A DNA stretch of 64,000 bases from Falsiroseomonas oleicola (GCF_019029495.1 NZ_JAERQM010000004.1:186294-250293); one strand, 5' to 3'; numbered from the stretch's first letter, positions 52,021 to 61,406 are shown. Program-made: numbers and translations. The notes: generated by a model from the letters alone, not told the origin.

Positions 52021-53247
52021 TCAGCCCGCCGCCAGTTGCACCAGCACCCTCGCCAGCACCTGCGCGCCCCTGGCGGTCTGGGAGGCGGAGGAATATTCGG
52101 CCGGGTGATGGCTGATGCCGCCCCGGCTGGGGATGAAGATCATCCCGGTCGGGCAGATCGGCACCAGGAACTGCGCGTCGTGAAAGGCGCCGGAGGGCAG
52201 GGCCTTCGCGCCGTAGCCCTCCGCCTGCGCCGCCGCGGCGATGGCCGCCTGGATCGCCGGATCGAAGCGGGCGGGCAGGGCGTGAAAGGTCTCGGTCACC
52301 GTGGCGCGGCAGGTCTTCAGGGCGCCATGGATGGTGGCGGCGATGGCATCGCCACGCTCGGTCAGCACCGCCGCCTCCGGATGCCGGAAATCGATGCTGA
52401 AGCGCGCCAGGTCGGCGACGGTGTTGGAGGAATTGGGGAAGACCTCCACCCGCCCCACGGTGAAGCGCAGCACGTCGGTCGGGTCCGCCATCAGGGCGTT
52501 CAGCGCATTGATGGCGCGCAGCATGTCCTGCACGGCGTCCTGGCGCAGCGACAGCGGCGCGGTGCCGGCATGGTCGGTCTTGCCGGCGATCTCCACCAGG
52601 AACCAGCGACTGCCCTGGATGCCGGTGACGACGCCGATATCCAGCCCCTCCGCCTCCAGCAGCGGCCCCTGTTCGATATGCGGCTCGACATAGGCATGCG
52701 GGGTGAAGCCGAGCGGACGGCGCGGAATGTCGGACTCGGCGGCCAGCAGGCGGGCGAGTTCGTCGCCGAAGCGCAGTCCGTCACGGTCCTTCACATCGTC
52801 CCAGGTCCCGGGCGGGCGAAATCCGGAAAAACCCATGCTGCCCATGCAGCCGGGGGCGAAGCGGCCGCCTTCCTCATTGGTCCAGGCGACGATCTCGATC
52901 GCGCGGCGCGGGGCGATGCCGGCCTCGATGATCGCCTGCACCGCCTCCAGCGCCGCCAGCACGCCCCAGATGCCGTCGAAGCGGCCGCCCTTGGGCTGGC
53001 TGTCCATATGGCTGCCGGCGAGCACCGGGGCGAGGCCGGGCTCCGTCCCTTCCAGCCGCAGGAACAGGTTGCCCAGGGCATCGACCGAGGGTTGCAGGCC
53101 GAGGGGCATGGCCCAGGACAGCAGCAGGCGGCGCGACTGCTGGTCGAGATCGGTCAGCGCCGCGCGGTTCACTCCGTCCCCGGGAATGGCGCCGAGCCGC
53201 GCCATCTGCATCAGGCGATCCCATTGCCGCGCCTCGCTGACCCGCAT
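52021..53247 (-). CDS. Zn-dependent amidohydrolase (M20, carbamoylase/allantoate type)
   Basis: A 408-residue enzyme of the hydantoinase/carbamoylase family. Metal and substrate residues appear in VLAGSHMDSQPKGGRFDGIWGVLAAL, TNEEGGRFAPGCMGSMGFSG, EPHIEQGPLLEAEGLDIGVVTGIQG, KTDHAGTAPLSLRQDA and, near the end, GAFHDAQFLVPICPTGMIFIPSRGGISHHPAE. It would hydrolyse N-carbamoyl amino acids, allantoate or ureidoglycine-like compounds. No purine or hydantoin genes accompany it, so the substrate is open. Confidence 0.9.
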   Translation of the reverse strand: MRVSEARQWDRLMQMARLGAIPGDGVNRAALTDLDQQSRRLLLSWAMPLGLQPSVDALGNLFLRLEGTEPGLAPVLAGSHMDSQPKGGRFDGIWGVLAALEAVQAIIEAGIAPRRAIEIVAWTNEEGGRFAPGCMGSMGFSGFRPPGTWDDVKDRDGLRFGDELARLLAAESDIPRRPLGFTPHAYVEPHIEQGPLLEAEGLDIGVVTGIQGSRWFLVEIAGKTDHAGTAPLSLRQDAVQDMLRAINALNALMADPTDVLRFTVGRVEVFPNSSNTVADLARFSIDFRHPEAAVLTERGDAIAATIHGALKTCRATVTETFHALPARFDPAIQAAIAAAAQAEGYGAKALPSGAFHDAQFLVPICPTGMIFIPSRGGISHHPAEYSSASQTARGAQVLARVLVQLAAG

Positions 53248-53401
53248 CGCCTGCTCCTGTTGATGGCCTCGCCGGCTTATCAGCCGCCGGCATGTTGCGG
53301 AAGCGGCTTCGCCGGGCGTCGGCGGGCGGCGCGGGAAGGCCCGTCATATTCATCTAGACATCCGGTTGTCATAGAATTGTCACAAGGGCATCCTGCCCGC
53401 C

Positions 53402-53929
53402 ATGCCCATCCTTCGCGATAGCCGCCCCGACGACGTCCCGGCCTTGACCGCCATCTACGCCCATTGGGTGAAGCACGGCCTGGCCAGTTTCGAAACGACC
53501 CCGCCCGATGCGGCGGAGATGGCGCGGCGACGGGCCGCGGTGCTGGACGCGGGCTACCCGCATCTGGTGGCGCTGGACGAGGCGGGACGGCTGCTGGGCT
53601 ATGCCTATGCCAGCGCCTACCGCCCCCGCCCGGCCTATCGCTTCGCGGTGGAGAACAGCGTCTATGTCGCCCCCGATGCCGGGCGCGGCGGCGCCGGCAG
53701 CGCCCTTCTGGCGGCGCTGATCGATCGCTGCACGGAAGCCGGCTTCCGGCTGATGGTCGCGGTGATCGGCGACTCCGCGAATGCGCCCTCCATCGGCCTG
53801 CATCGCCGCGCCGGCTTCACCCATGCCGGGCTGATCCCGGCGGTCGGCTGGAAGCATGGACGCTGGGTGGACAGCGTGCTGATGACCCGTCCGCTGGGGG
53901 AGGGCGCCGGCACGGCGCCGGAGGCATGA
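53402..53929 (+). CDS. GNAT acetyltransferase, phosphinothricin acetyltransferase type
   Basis: A 175-residue enzyme. ILRDSRPDDVPALTAIYAHWVKHGLASFETTPP at the N-terminus, LGYAYASAYRPRPAYRFAVENSVYVAPDAGRGGAGSALLAALI with the CoA loop, and VIGDSANAPSIGLHRRAGFTHAGLIPAVGWKHGRWVDSVLM match the PPT/methionine sulfone acetyltransferase group. The family acetylates amino-acid analogues such as phosphinothricin; the natural substrate is probably methionine sulfoximine/sulfone. It overlaps the MFS gene (ATGA). Confidence 0.9.
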   Translation: MPILRDSRPDDVPALTAIYAHWVKHGLASFETTPPDAAEMARRRAAVLDAGYPHLVALDEAGRLLGYAYASAYRPRPAYRFAVENSVYVAPDAGRGGAGSALLAALIDRCTEAGFRLMVAVIGDSANAPSIGLHRRAGFTHAGLIPAVGWKHGRWVDSVLMTRPLGEGAGTAPEA

Positions 53930-55047
53930 CCCGGTCCGAGGCGGATCGTGCCTCCCGCGATGCCTCCCTCGTGCTGGGCCTGACCCTGCCGGGCGATACG
54001 GTGCTGTACCTTCTGCTGCCGCTGCATGCCGCGGCCTTCGGGGTGACGCTGGCGGAGGCCGGGCTGCTGCTGGCGGCGAACCGCCTGGTGCGCATCCTGG
54101 GCTATGGCTGGGTGGCGCGTTTCTACGAGCGGTCGGGGCCACGCAACGCCTGCATCCTGGCGGTGCTCGGCGCCGCCTGCGCCACCGCGGGCTACGCCTT
54201 CCTGCCCGGCGTCTGGTGGCTGCTGCCGGCGCGGCTGCTCTGGGGCCTGTCCTTCGCCGCGATGAACATCGCCACCCAGGCCCTGGCCACCGCCGAGACC
54301 GCCGGCGCCGCGCGGCGCAGCGGCGTGTCGCGCGCCATCATCGCCAGCGGGCCGATGCTCGGCCTGCTGGCCGGCGCGGTGGTGGCGGAGCTGGCGGGGC
54401 CGCGCGTGGTGTTCCTGGGGCTCGGTCTGCTGTCGCTGGTGGCGCTGCCCTTCGCCTTGCGGCTGCCGGGCGGGGAGGGGGCGCGGCTGAAGGCCGGCGG
54501 GCCGCGCTTCGCGCTGCCGAAGCCGCTCGACATCTGGTCCTTCATCCAGGGCCTGGCGCTGGATGGGCTGTTCGTGCTCGGCCTCGCCTTCCTCGCCGCC
54601 GCCGCCCTGCCGCAGGGGGCGGCGCTGGCGGCCGGCGCGGCGCTGTCGGCCCGCTACCTGGCGGAGGTGCTGCTCGGCCCGCCGGCCGGACGGCTGGCGG
54701 AACGGTTTGGCGCGGCGCCGCTGCTGTTGGCGGTCTCGCTGGGATCGGCGGCGGGGCTGGCGGTGATCGGGCTCGGCTGGCTCTGGATCGGCAGCCTGCT
54801 GGTGGTGGGGCTGCGCGGGTTGTTGCAGCCGCTGCCCGCGCCGGTCGCGGCGGCCCGGGCGCCGGCCGATGAAAGGGTGGCGGCGCTGGCCCGCCTCGCC
54901 ACCTGGCGGGATATCGGCGCGGGGGTCGGGCCGCTGGTGGCGGGGGTGCTGCTGCCGCTGGTGCCGGCCGTGTGGCTCTACCTGGGCGCGGCCGCGTTGC
55001 TGGTCGCAGCGTCGCTTGCGGCGCTCAGGGGTGGAGGCCGGGGGTAG
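53926..55047 (+). CDS. MFS transporter
   Basis: A 373-residue, about 11-12-helix major facilitator. The N-terminal half has LLLPLHAAAFGVTLAEAGLLLAANRLVRILGYGWVARFYERSGPRNACILAVLGA, including the conserved loop 2-3 arginine, and the C-terminal half has LSARYLAEVLLGPPAGRLAERFGAAPLLLAV. It is coupled to the acetyltransferase gene, so export of an acetylated or toxic compound is plausible; the substrate is unknown. Confidence 0.9.
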   Translation: MTRSEADRASRDASLVLGLTLPGDTVLYLLLPLHAAAFGVTLAEAGLLLAANRLVRILGYGWVARFYERSGPRNACILAVLGAACATAGYAFLPGVWWLLPARLLWGLSFAAMNIATQALATAETAGAARRSGVSRAIIASGPMLGLLAGAVVAELAGPRVVFLGLGLLSLVALPFALRLPGGEGARLKAGGPRFALPKPLDIWSFIQGLALDGLFVLGLAFLAAAALPQGAALAAGAALSARYLAEVLLGPPAGRLAERFGAAPLLLAVSLGSAAGLAVIGLGWLWIGSLLVVGLRGLLQPLPAPVAAARAPADERVAALARLATWRDIGAGVGPLVAGVLLPLVPAVWLYLGAAALLVAASLAALRGGGRG

Positions 55048-55051
55048 CTGG

Positions 55052-55570
55052 TCAGCCCGCCTCGGCCAGCAGCGCCCGCAAGTCCAGCCGCTTGGTGCAC
55101 ATGGCCAGCTTGCCATCGGCGCCCATCGGCCAATCCGCGCGGGGGCGGTCGCGATACAGCTCCACGCCATTGCCGTCCGGATCGCGCAGATACAGCGCCT
55201 CCGACACGCCATGGTCGCTGGCGCCTTCCAATGGCCAGCCGGCCTCCGCCAGCCGCTTCAGCGCGCGGGCCAGAGCAGGCCGGTCCGGATACAGCAGCGC
55301 CACATGGTACAGGCCGGTGGTGCCGAAGCCGGGCGGGCTGCCGCCGGCGCTTTCCCAGGTGTTGAGCGCGATGTGGTGGTGGTAGCCGCCGGCCGAGAGG
55401 AACACGGCCTGGTCGCCGATGCGCTGCTGCACCTCCAGCCCGATCAGGTCGCGCCAGAAACCCAGGCTGCGCTCCAGCTCGGCGACCTTCAGATGCACAT
55501 GGCCGATGCGGGCCTCGGGGGCGATGGTATAGGGCGCGGCCTGGGGCCGGGTCTCAAGCGTTGTGGACAT
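55052..55570 (-). CDS. VOC-family dioxygenase/glyoxalase-like protein
   Basis: A 172-residue protein with VOC beta-alpha-beta units: IGHVHLKVAELERSLGFWRDLIGLEVQQRIGDQAVFLSAGGYHHHIALNTWES and GLYHVALLYPDRPALARALKRLAEAGWPLEGASDHGVSEALYLRDPDGNGVELYRDRP. Metal ligands would be the His in GHVHLKV, the His in LYHVALL or SDHGVSEA, and Glu in NGVELYRD. It resembles catechol-2,3-dioxygenase CatE-type proteins. GGAAGGAGT precedes the chosen ATG. Confidence 0.88.
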   Translation of the reverse strand: MSTTLETRPQAAPYTIAPEARIGHVHLKVAELERSLGFWRDLIGLEVQQRIGDQAVFLSAGGYHHHIALNTWESAGGSPPGFGTTGLYHVALLYPDRPALARALKRLAEAGWPLEGASDHGVSEALYLRDPDGNGVELYRDRPRADWPMGADGKLAMCTKRLDLRALLAEAG

Positions 55571-55673
55571 GGCGGGGACTCCTTCCTGGTAGTGGGGAGG
55601 ATGGGCATCCCGGCGCGCCAGGTCCAATCCAGCCCCCGGATACGGGACATCGCCCTGGCTGATGGCGCGCTTC

Positions 55674-57290
55674 TCAGCCCTCCTTGGCGCTGTTGCCTTC
55701 CAAAGCGCGGCGGATGCGTCGCGCCACCTCGCCGCGCCGGTAGGGTTTCTGCATCACGGGGAAGCCATGCGGACGGATGCCGCCGCTGGCCGCCTCGTCC
55801 CTTGGATCGACGAAGCCGGTGGACAGCAGCACCCGCAGGCTGGGCCGCAACTGCCGGGCCTCCCGCGCCAAAGTGATGCCATTCAATCCGCCCGGCATCA
55901 CCACATCGCTGAACAGCAGGTCGAAGTGCCGCGCCGCATCGGACAGCAGGCGCAGGGCGGAGGGACCATCGGTGGCGGTCGCCACCTGATAGCCGAGATC
56001 GGCAAGCAGGCCTGCTGCCAGGTCCAGCACCTCGGGGTTGTCATCCACCACCAGGATCTGCTCGCCCTGGCCCGGCGGTTCGGCGCTGGCATCCTGTCCG
56101 GCGCGGGGCGCCGGCGCGGGCAGTGCCATATCCTCCGGCAGAGCCGGGAAGAACAGGCGCACGCTGGTGCCACGGCCCTCCTCACTGTCGATCCGCAGAT
56201 GGCCGCCGGATTGCCGCACAAAGCCATAGACCTGCGCCAGGCCAAGGCCGGAGCCCTGGCCGACATCGCGGGTGGTGAAGAACGGCTCCGTCACCCGGTC
56301 GAGGATCGCCGCGGGAATGCCCGTGCCGGTGTCGGTCACGGCGAGCTCGACAAAGCCATCCGGCCCCGGCTCCACCTCCGAACCCTCGATCATCGCCCGG
56401 TGGCGGGTGGAGATCACCACCTCGCCGCGACCCGACATGGCCGCGCCGGCATTCAGCAGCAGGTTCACCAGGGCTGCCTCCAACTGGCCGATATCCAGCC
56501 GTGCCGGCGGCAGGGCCTGCGCCAGGTCCAGGCGCAGCCGGAGGCCCCCCAAGGCGCGAGAGAGCAGCTCGGACAAGTCGCGGAGCGACTCGTTCACATC
56601 GACGGGATGACCCTCCAGCCGCTGCCGCCGGGCAAAGGCCAGGAGCTGCCGGGTCAGGATGGCGCCGCGCCGCGCGGCTTCCAGCGCCCCCTCATGCCGC
56701 CGCAGCACGCGGGGATTGCCGGATTGCTCGACCAGCGGCCGCATCACCTCCAGCGAGCCCACGACCACCTGAAGCAGGTTGTTGAAGTCATGCGCGACCC
56801 CGCCGGTGAGCTGGCCCAGCGCCTCCAGCCGCTGGGTGCGGCGCAGCGCCTCCTCCGCCTCGCGCCGCCGGGTGACGTCGAGCTGGCTGCCGAAGAAATA
56901 CAGCAGGCTGCCATCGCTGCCGAAGACCGGGCTGACGAACAGGGCGTTCCAGAAGGGGGTGCCATCCTTGCGGTAGTTCAGCACCTCCACCGCAATGTCG
57001 GTGCGGGTGGCGATGGCCTCGCGGATCTGGCTGACGGTCGCCCGATCGGTGTCCGGCCCCTGCAGCAGCCGGCAATTGCGGCCCAGAACTTCCTCCGCCG
57101 TATAGCCGGTGAGCTTCTGGAAGGCGGGATTGGCGAAGACGATCGGGTTGTCGTCCTGGTTGGGGTCCGAGACGACCATCGGCATCCGCGTCATCTCGAT
57201 CGCAGCGAAGAACACATCCTCCCGTCCCATCGGCGCGTTCGGCCGGTCCACCCGGTGAAAGGGAGCAATGGGCGGGGGATCAGGGGGCAT
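55674..57290 (-). CDS. LOV-domain hybrid histidine kinase (blue-light sensor)
   Basis: A 538-residue protein (start uncertain). The PAS domain is a LOV domain: IVFANPAFQKLTGYTAEEVLGRNCRLLQGPDTD contains the flavin-adduct Cys (residue 73) in the GRNC-LQ signature, followed by EVLNYRKDGTPFWNALFVSPVFG. Then come HisKA (EALGQLTGGVAHDFNNLLQVVVG), ATPase (NLLLNAGAAMSGRG, TDTGTGIPAAILDRVTEPFFTT, GSGLGLAQVYGFV) and a C-terminal receiver (ILVVDDNPEVLDLAAG, DLLFSDVVMPGG, VMQKPY). Light would form a cysteinyl-FMN adduct and change kinase activity; phosphate may pass to its own receiver. Confidence 0.92.
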   Translation of the reverse strand: MPPDPPPIAPFHRVDRPNAPMGREDVFFAAIEMTRMPMVVSDPNQDDNPIVFANPAFQKLTGYTAEEVLGRNCRLLQGPDTDRATVSQIREAIATRTDIAVEVLNYRKDGTPFWNALFVSPVFGSDGSLLYFFGSQLDVTRRREAEEALRRTQRLEALGQLTGGVAHDFNNLLQVVVGSLEVMRPLVEQSGNPRVLRRHEGALEAARRGAILTRQLLAFARRQRLEGHPVDVNESLRDLSELLSRALGGLRLRLDLAQALPPARLDIGQLEAALVNLLLNAGAAMSGRGEVVISTRHRAMIEGSEVEPGPDGFVELAVTDTGTGIPAAILDRVTEPFFTTRDVGQGSGLGLAQVYGFVRQSGGHLRIDSEEGRGTSVRLFFPALPEDMALPAPAPRAGQDASAEPPGQGEQILVVDDNPEVLDLAAGLLADLGYQVATATDGPSALRLLSDAARHFDLLFSDVVMPGGLNGITLAREARQLRPSLRVLLSTGFVDPRDEAASGGIRPHGFPVMQKPYRRGEVARRIRRALEGNSAKEG

Positions 57291-57415
57291 GGCCTGGGCG
57301 AAGGGTCCTGCGGTGAGCGTGCGTGGGACAGGAAGGCCGTTCCGAGGGGGAAGTTCCTGATTGCACGCCGAATTGGCCCCGCCCTTCCACCCTTTCCGCA
57401 CTGCATCCAGACACG

Positions 57416-57444
57416 AAAAAGCCCCGCGCCGGGCGGCGCGGGGC
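57416..57444 (-). terminator. Intrinsic terminator of rpoH
   Basis: GCCCCGCGCC (57421-57430) and GGCGCGGGGC (57435-57444) form a perfect 10-bp stem with the loop GGGC. Read on the minus strand it is followed by TTTTT (57420-57416). It lies 25 nt after the rpoH stop. Confidence 0.9.
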
Positions 57445-57468
57445 TTGATGCTTCGACGGTTTGCCGGA

Positions 57469-58353
57469 TCAGGCGGCGCCGAGGCGTCGTTCGACGATCT
57501 GCGTCTTCATGCTCTTCTGCAGCTTCTCGAAGGCGCGCACCTCGATCTGGCGCACCCGCTCGCGGCTGATGTTGTACTGCTGGGAGAGTTCCTCCAGCGT
57601 CGTCGGCTCGTCCTTCAGGCGCCGCTCGATCAGGATGTGGCGTTCCCGGTCGTTCAGCGTCTTCAGCGCCTCGCCGAGCAGTTCTCGGCGGTTGGACATG
57701 TCCTCCCGCTCCGCCAGCTCGGTCTCCTGGCTGTCGCCGTCATCCACCAGCCAGTCCTGCCACTCGCCGTCGCTATCGGCGCGGACGGGGGCGTTCAGGC
57801 TGTTGTCGGGCGAGGCGAGGCGGCGGTTCATGGAGATCACATCCGCCTCCGGCACCGCCAGCACGCGCGCGATCTTCTCGACCTGCTCAGGCTGAAGATC
57901 GCCCTCCTCCAGCGCCGCCATCTGGCCCTTCAGCCGGCGGAGGTTGAAAAACAGCTTCTTCTGGGCCGCAGTCGTCCCCATCTTCACCAGCGACCAGCTG
58001 TGAAGGATGTATTCCTGTATCGCCGCGCGGATCCACCACATGGCATAGGTTGCCAGACGGAAGCCACGCTCCGGGTCGAAGCGCCGGACCGCCTGCATCA
58101 TGCCGACATTGCCTTCCGAGATCAGCTCGCCGACCGGCAGGCCATAGCCGCGGTAGCCCATGGCGATCTTGGCGACGAGACGGAGATGCGACGTGACAAG
58201 ACGATGGGCGGAGGGCTCGTCGCCCTCGTCCTTCCAACGCTTCGACAGGGAGTACTCCTCCTCCGGCGTCAGCATCGGGAACTTGCGGATGTCCTGCAGG
58301 TACCGGGAGAGGTTACCCTCGGGTGCCATCGGGATGCTCAAAGTGGAAGCCAT
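57469..58353 (-). CDS. rpoH: RNA polymerase sigma-32 factor RpoH
   Basis: A 294-residue heat-shock sigma factor. Region 2 reads HLRLVAKIAMGYRGYGLPVGELISEGNVGMMQAVRRFDPERGFRLATYAMWWIRAAIQEYIL, and the RpoH box follows as SWSLVKMGTTAAQKKLFFNLRRLK. Region 4 has TLEELSQQYNISRERVRQIEVRAFEKLQ. It directs transcription of chaperone and protease genes. The start at 58353 follows GAGGAGG. In alphaproteobacteria rpoH commonly lies next to rluD, as here. Confidence 0.96.
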   Translation of the reverse strand: MASTLSIPMAPEGNLSRYLQDIRKFPMLTPEEEYSLSKRWKDEGDEPSAHRLVTSHLRLVAKIAMGYRGYGLPVGELISEGNVGMMQAVRRFDPERGFRLATYAMWWIRAAIQEYILHSWSLVKMGTTAAQKKLFFNLRRLKGQMAALEEGDLQPEQVEKIARVLAVPEADVISMNRRLASPDNSLNAPVRADSDGEWQDWLVDDGDSQETELAEREDMSNRRELLGEALKTLNDRERHILIERRLKDEPTTLEELSQQYNISRERVRQIEVRAFEKLQKSMKTQIVERRLGAA

Positions 58354-58589
58354 GGTGAGAACTGCCTCCTCGGTCGCCTGACGCCCCCCGTGACGGCGGG
58401 GCTCATGGCGGCTGTGCTGTTCTGCCAACGCTGGCCGGGCCCTCCCTTTCCATACACACCCCGGTCACGACGGGGTGATGGATGGAGGGGCGGTCCCGCC
58501 CCGGAGGATTCCGGGGCCGGGGGGCGCAAGCGGCACCCGCCCAACATTGGCTTGCGAGAGTCTTAGATCGATCGCGGCACGGGATCAAG

Positions 58590-58613
58590 AAAAACCCGAC
58601 CTGCAAGGTAGGT
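58590..58613 (-). terminator. Probable terminator of rluD
   Basis: On the minus strand ACCTACC-TTGCA-GGTCGGGT can form a seven-pair stem with one bulged base, followed by TTTTT. It lies 11 nt downstream of the rluD stop, before rpoH on the same strand. Confidence 0.45.
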
Positions 58614-58623
58614 TTACGTTCGG

Positions 58624-59652
58624 TTACCTGTCTGTAACATCTCTACCCAGCGCCGCGAGCAATCCCGCCATGTCCGGGGGCAGGGCGGCGCTGAAGGATA
58701 GCGCCTCACCTGTGACCGGATGACGAAAACCCAGCGTCGCCGCATGCAGAGCCTGCCGCGGAAACGCCATCAGCATTTCGCGAAGGGGGCCGGAAAGGTT
58801 ACGGGCCGCGGCGGGGATTCGGCGCAGATAGACCGGGTCGCCGACCAGCGGATGGCCGACATGCGCCAGATGCACGCGAATCTGATGCGTCCGCCCGGTG
58901 GCGAGGCGGCAGCGCAGCAGGGCGCAGCCGGTGCCGAAGGCGCGTTCGGTGGCGTAGCGGGTCAGCGCATGCTTGCCGTTGCGGGTGACCACGGCCATCC
59001 GCTTCCGGTCCATCGGATGCCGGCCGATATCGCCGGTGATCTCGCCGGCCGTCGGATGAGGCAGCCCCCAGACCAGCGCCAGGTATTCCCGGTCCAGGTC
59101 CCGATTCGCGAAAGCCTCGGACAGCGCGGTATGGGCGCGTTCGGACTTGGCCACGACCATGACGCCGGAGGTGTCCTTGTCCAGCCGGTGTACGATGCCG
59201 GGCCGTTTCTCCCCGCCGATTCCCGTCAGATCCTCCGCCGCATGGGCCAGCACGGCGTTCACCAGTGTGCCGTCGCGATTGCCGGGGGCGGGGTGGACGA
59301 CCAGGCCCGCGGGCTTGTCCAGCACGATGAGGTGCCGGTCCTCGAACAGGATGGTCAGCGGGATGTCCTGCGGCTGCGGCACCGCATCTTCCGGCGGCGG
59401 CAGGCGCAGGGCGTACACTTCACCCGGCCTCACCGGCTCCGCCGGGTCGTGCACCCGCACGCCGCCGCGGCTGGCCTGGCCGGCTTCGATGAGAGCCTTG
59501 ACCCGGGAGCGTGAGAGACCATTCGTCGCCGCGCTCAGCGAATCGGTCAGGAAGCGGTCGGCACGCAGACCAGCAGCCTCCGGCGGCGCCAGGATTTCAT
59601 GGGTGGACCCGGTGGCCGGGTCGGGGAGGGGGGTTTGCGTGGCGGCGCCCAA
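58624..59652 (-). CDS. rluD: 23S rRNA pseudouridine synthase, RluD-like
   Basis: A pseudouridine synthase with an N-terminal S4 domain (LRADRFLTDSL...LSRSRVKALIEAGQASRGGVRV) and a catalytic domain containing the active-site Asp in GIVHRLDKDTSGVMVVAKS, then LATGRTHQIRVHLAHVGHPLVGDPVY. It modifies helix 69 uridines of 23S rRNA, important for subunit joining. The frame continues past the natural N-terminus, antisense to a decayed DUF6476 gene, to an ATG at 59772; I place the start at a TTG (59652), giving 342 residues. No good ribosome site marks either. A truncated second copy lies at 61228-61363. Confidence 0.9.
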   Translation of the reverse strand: MGAATQTPLPDPATGSTHEILAPPEAAGLRADRFLTDSLSAATNGLSRSRVKALIEAGQASRGGVRVHDPAEPVRPGEVYALRLPPPEDAVPQPQDIPLTILFEDRHLIVLDKPAGLVVHPAPGNRDGTLVNAVLAHAAEDLTGIGGEKRPGIVHRLDKDTSGVMVVAKSERAHTALSEAFANRDLDREYLALVWGLPHPTAGEITGDIGRHPMDRKRMAVVTRNGKHALTRYATERAFGTGCALLRCRLATGRTHQIRVHLAHVGHPLVGDPVYLRRIPAAARNLSGPLREMLMAFPRQALHAATLGFRHPVTGEALSFSAALPPDMAGLLAALGRDVTDR

Positions 59653-59913
59653 GGGATTCGTCGGGGTTGATGGGTGTTGATCGTCCCGGTCACGGTGGGC
59701 CTGCCTTGCATTCCCGTCCAGTGCAAGGGCGGCACGCCGTGTGGTGCGGAGTCGTCGGCGATACTCGGCCACCCTGCCGGCACACGGATGCTGTCACTGG
59801 CCGGCGCCGAGGGTCGCTTCGCCGTGCTGGTAGCACGTCCGGATGGCTCCGAGCGCGTGCTGTTCCTGGATGCCAGGACCGGCCGCGCGGCGGGCGAGAT
59901 CCGCGCCGCGGAT
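59639..59913 (+). pseudogene. Decayed DUF6476 gene (left copy)
   Basis: This stretch aligns base by base with the intact DUF6476 gene at 61407-61688. It has the same GTG start context (GTGGCGGCGC), but then a net one-base shift breaks the frame. After that the shared text resumes (LIVPVTVGL versus LIVLGTVGL, then [32 protein letters not shown]). The stop codon is also lost: the frame runs on for about 60 unrelated residues to 60093. It is a degenerate duplicate, not a working gene. Confidence 0.75.
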
Positions 59914-60046
59914 TGGGTGGCCGCCGCCGCGACACGCCGCGAAAGCCGAGCCGGCCTGGATGGATCGGCCAGCCTCCTTTCGCACTTCGGGGACCGACGC
60001 AAGCGCGCCGCGCTATCCCTCGGCCGGGCGAAACAGGCGGGCTGGC

Positions 60047-61015
60047 TCACACCACCTTGGAATTTGGGCCGAGGTAGATGCCATCGAGGTTGATGAAGCG
60101 GATCGTCTCGCCACGAATCGTCAGCGTCCCGGATTCGATCTTCAGGAAGGTGCCATCTGTAAACGTGAGCCCGCTCCAATCCGTGGCGTAGCGTTTCTCT
60201 CCCGCATTGTCCGTCACGAACAGCGTGGCGGAGCTGTTGAGCTCGTCGAATTTCAGTCCGGCGATCAATTCCTCGACCGTGATCGGCGGCTCGCCCGGGG
60301 GGGCATCGATGTAAAGCATGTCGCCATCGGCCAGGGTACTGCCGACCACCGTGTCGTTGCCGTCGCCGACGCTCCAGAAATACTTGTCCCAACCGGCGCC
60401 GCCATCCAGATAGTCGTCGCCAGGTCCACCGATCAGCGTGTCCAAGCCATCGCCACCCAGAAGCGTGTCGTTGCCGCTGCCGCCCAGCAGGCTGTCGCGC
60501 CCGGCATCACCGGAGATCAGGTCGTTCCCCGGCCCCCCCGCGATGGTGTCGTTGCCGTAGCCGCCGCCCATCTCGTCATTGCCGGAGCCGCCGCTCAGGC
60601 TGTCATCCCCGGCATCGCCCCAGATGAGGTCATTGCCGTCTCCGCCATCGATCTCGTCATGTCCGGCACCGCCGAAAAGGCGATCCGAGCCCGAACCACC
60701 TTGCATCGTGTCGTTGCCTGCATGGCCGTACATCAGGTCGTTGCCGCTGTGGCCGCTCAACAGGTCGTTGCCCTGGCCTCCCAGCAGCGTGTCATGGCCT
60801 GAGCCGCCCAGGAGAACGTCGTCGCCATTGCCGCCATCCAGCCGGTCGTTGCCGGAATCGCCGTGCAGCGCATCGTCGCCGGCCCGGCCGAGCAGCACGT
60901 CATTCCCGCTGCCGCCATTGATCGTATCCGCCCCAGCGCTGCCGCCCACAGCCGCCCCGCCCACGATGGCGTGGAGATCAAGGTCGGAAAGTGGCGTGGG
61001 TCTTGCCCGGGTCAT
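60047..61015 (-). CDS. RTX-type calcium-binding repeat protein
   Basis: A 322-residue protein with about 20 nonapeptide repeats of the GGxGxDxLx type ([35 protein letters not shown] and so on, roughly residues 30-215), which fold into a calcium-binding parallel beta roll. The C-terminal 100 residues ([30 protein letters not shown]...) match the end domain used as a type I secretion signal region. There is no enzyme domain and no secretion genes nearby. AAAGGAG precedes the ATG. The gene is inserted between two copies of the rluD/DUF6476 junction. Confidence 0.9.
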   Translation of the reverse strand: MTRARPTPLSDLDLHAIVGGAAVGGSAGADTINGGSGNDVLLGRAGDDALHGDSGNDRLDGGNGDDVLLGGSGHDTLLGGQGNDLLSGHSGNDLMYGHAGNDTMQGGSGSDRLFGGAGHDEIDGGDGNDLIWGDAGDDSLSGGSGNDEMGGGYGNDTIAGGPGNDLISGDAGRDSLLGGSGNDTLLGGDGLDTLIGGPGDDYLDGGAGWDKYFWSVGDGNDTVVGSTLADGDMLYIDAPPGEPPITVEELIAGLKFDELNSSATLFVTDNAGEKRYATDWSGLTFTDGTFLKIESGTLTIRGETIRFINLDGIYLGPNSKVV

Positions 61016-61227
61016 GACAGCTCCTTTCCGGTTGCCTCGGCGTCCCTTCGTGAAACATGTCTCGTTGCGTCGCCAGTCAATTCTGCCGATGGGCAGGCAA
61101 GGAAGGTCCTATGCCGATGGCGCCCCTTGCCGGGAAAAGCGCATCCCAACGCCTGATGCTGCGCGGCCGGGGGGCGCGGCGTTCTGCGTGGCCTTCGGAT
61201 GCAACGGGCTGCCTGGGTTCTCCTCCT

Positions 61228-61363
61228 GCACCCGCACGCCGCCGCGGCTGGCCTGGCCGGCTTCGATGAGAGGCTTGACCCGGGACTGCGACGGCCCGCC
61301 TATCGCATCCGTCAGGAAGCGGCCGGCATGCAGGCCGGCCGCGTCGGGTAGGGCGAAGATCTC
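61228..61363 (-). pseudogene. Truncated rluD N-terminal fragment (right copy)
   Basis: On the minus strand this stretch encodes EIFALPDAAGLHAGRFLTDAIGGPSQSRVKPLIEAGQASRGGVRV, clearly homologous to the N-terminus of the intact rluD, with a run of more than 40 identical bases near 61228-61272 and 59452-59497. The catalytic domain is missing; after GGVRV the frame becomes unrelated. It is the broken partner of the rluD/DUF6476 duplication. Confidence 0.75.
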
Positions 61364-61406
61364 GCGCGTTTCGCGTGAGCGGTGGTCCGGTGGAAGGGGA
61401 GGTTGC

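Noticed and set aside
47685-52115. A 1476-codon open frame on the plus strand across the Hsp70, serA and HWE kinase region
   Set aside because: It is antisense to at least three clear genes and its translation is Arg/His/Gly/Ala-rich without domains; long shadow frames are expected at this GC content.
59674-60093. A 139-codon plus-strand frame as an intact gene
   Set aside because: It is the decayed part of the DUF6476 copy continuing into DNA opposite the RTX gene; it lacks the membrane helix and natural stop.
60100-61000. CRISPR-like or non-coding tandem repeat
   Set aside because: The regular 27-nt periodicity is the coding sequence of RTX nonapeptides; spacing and variation follow codons.
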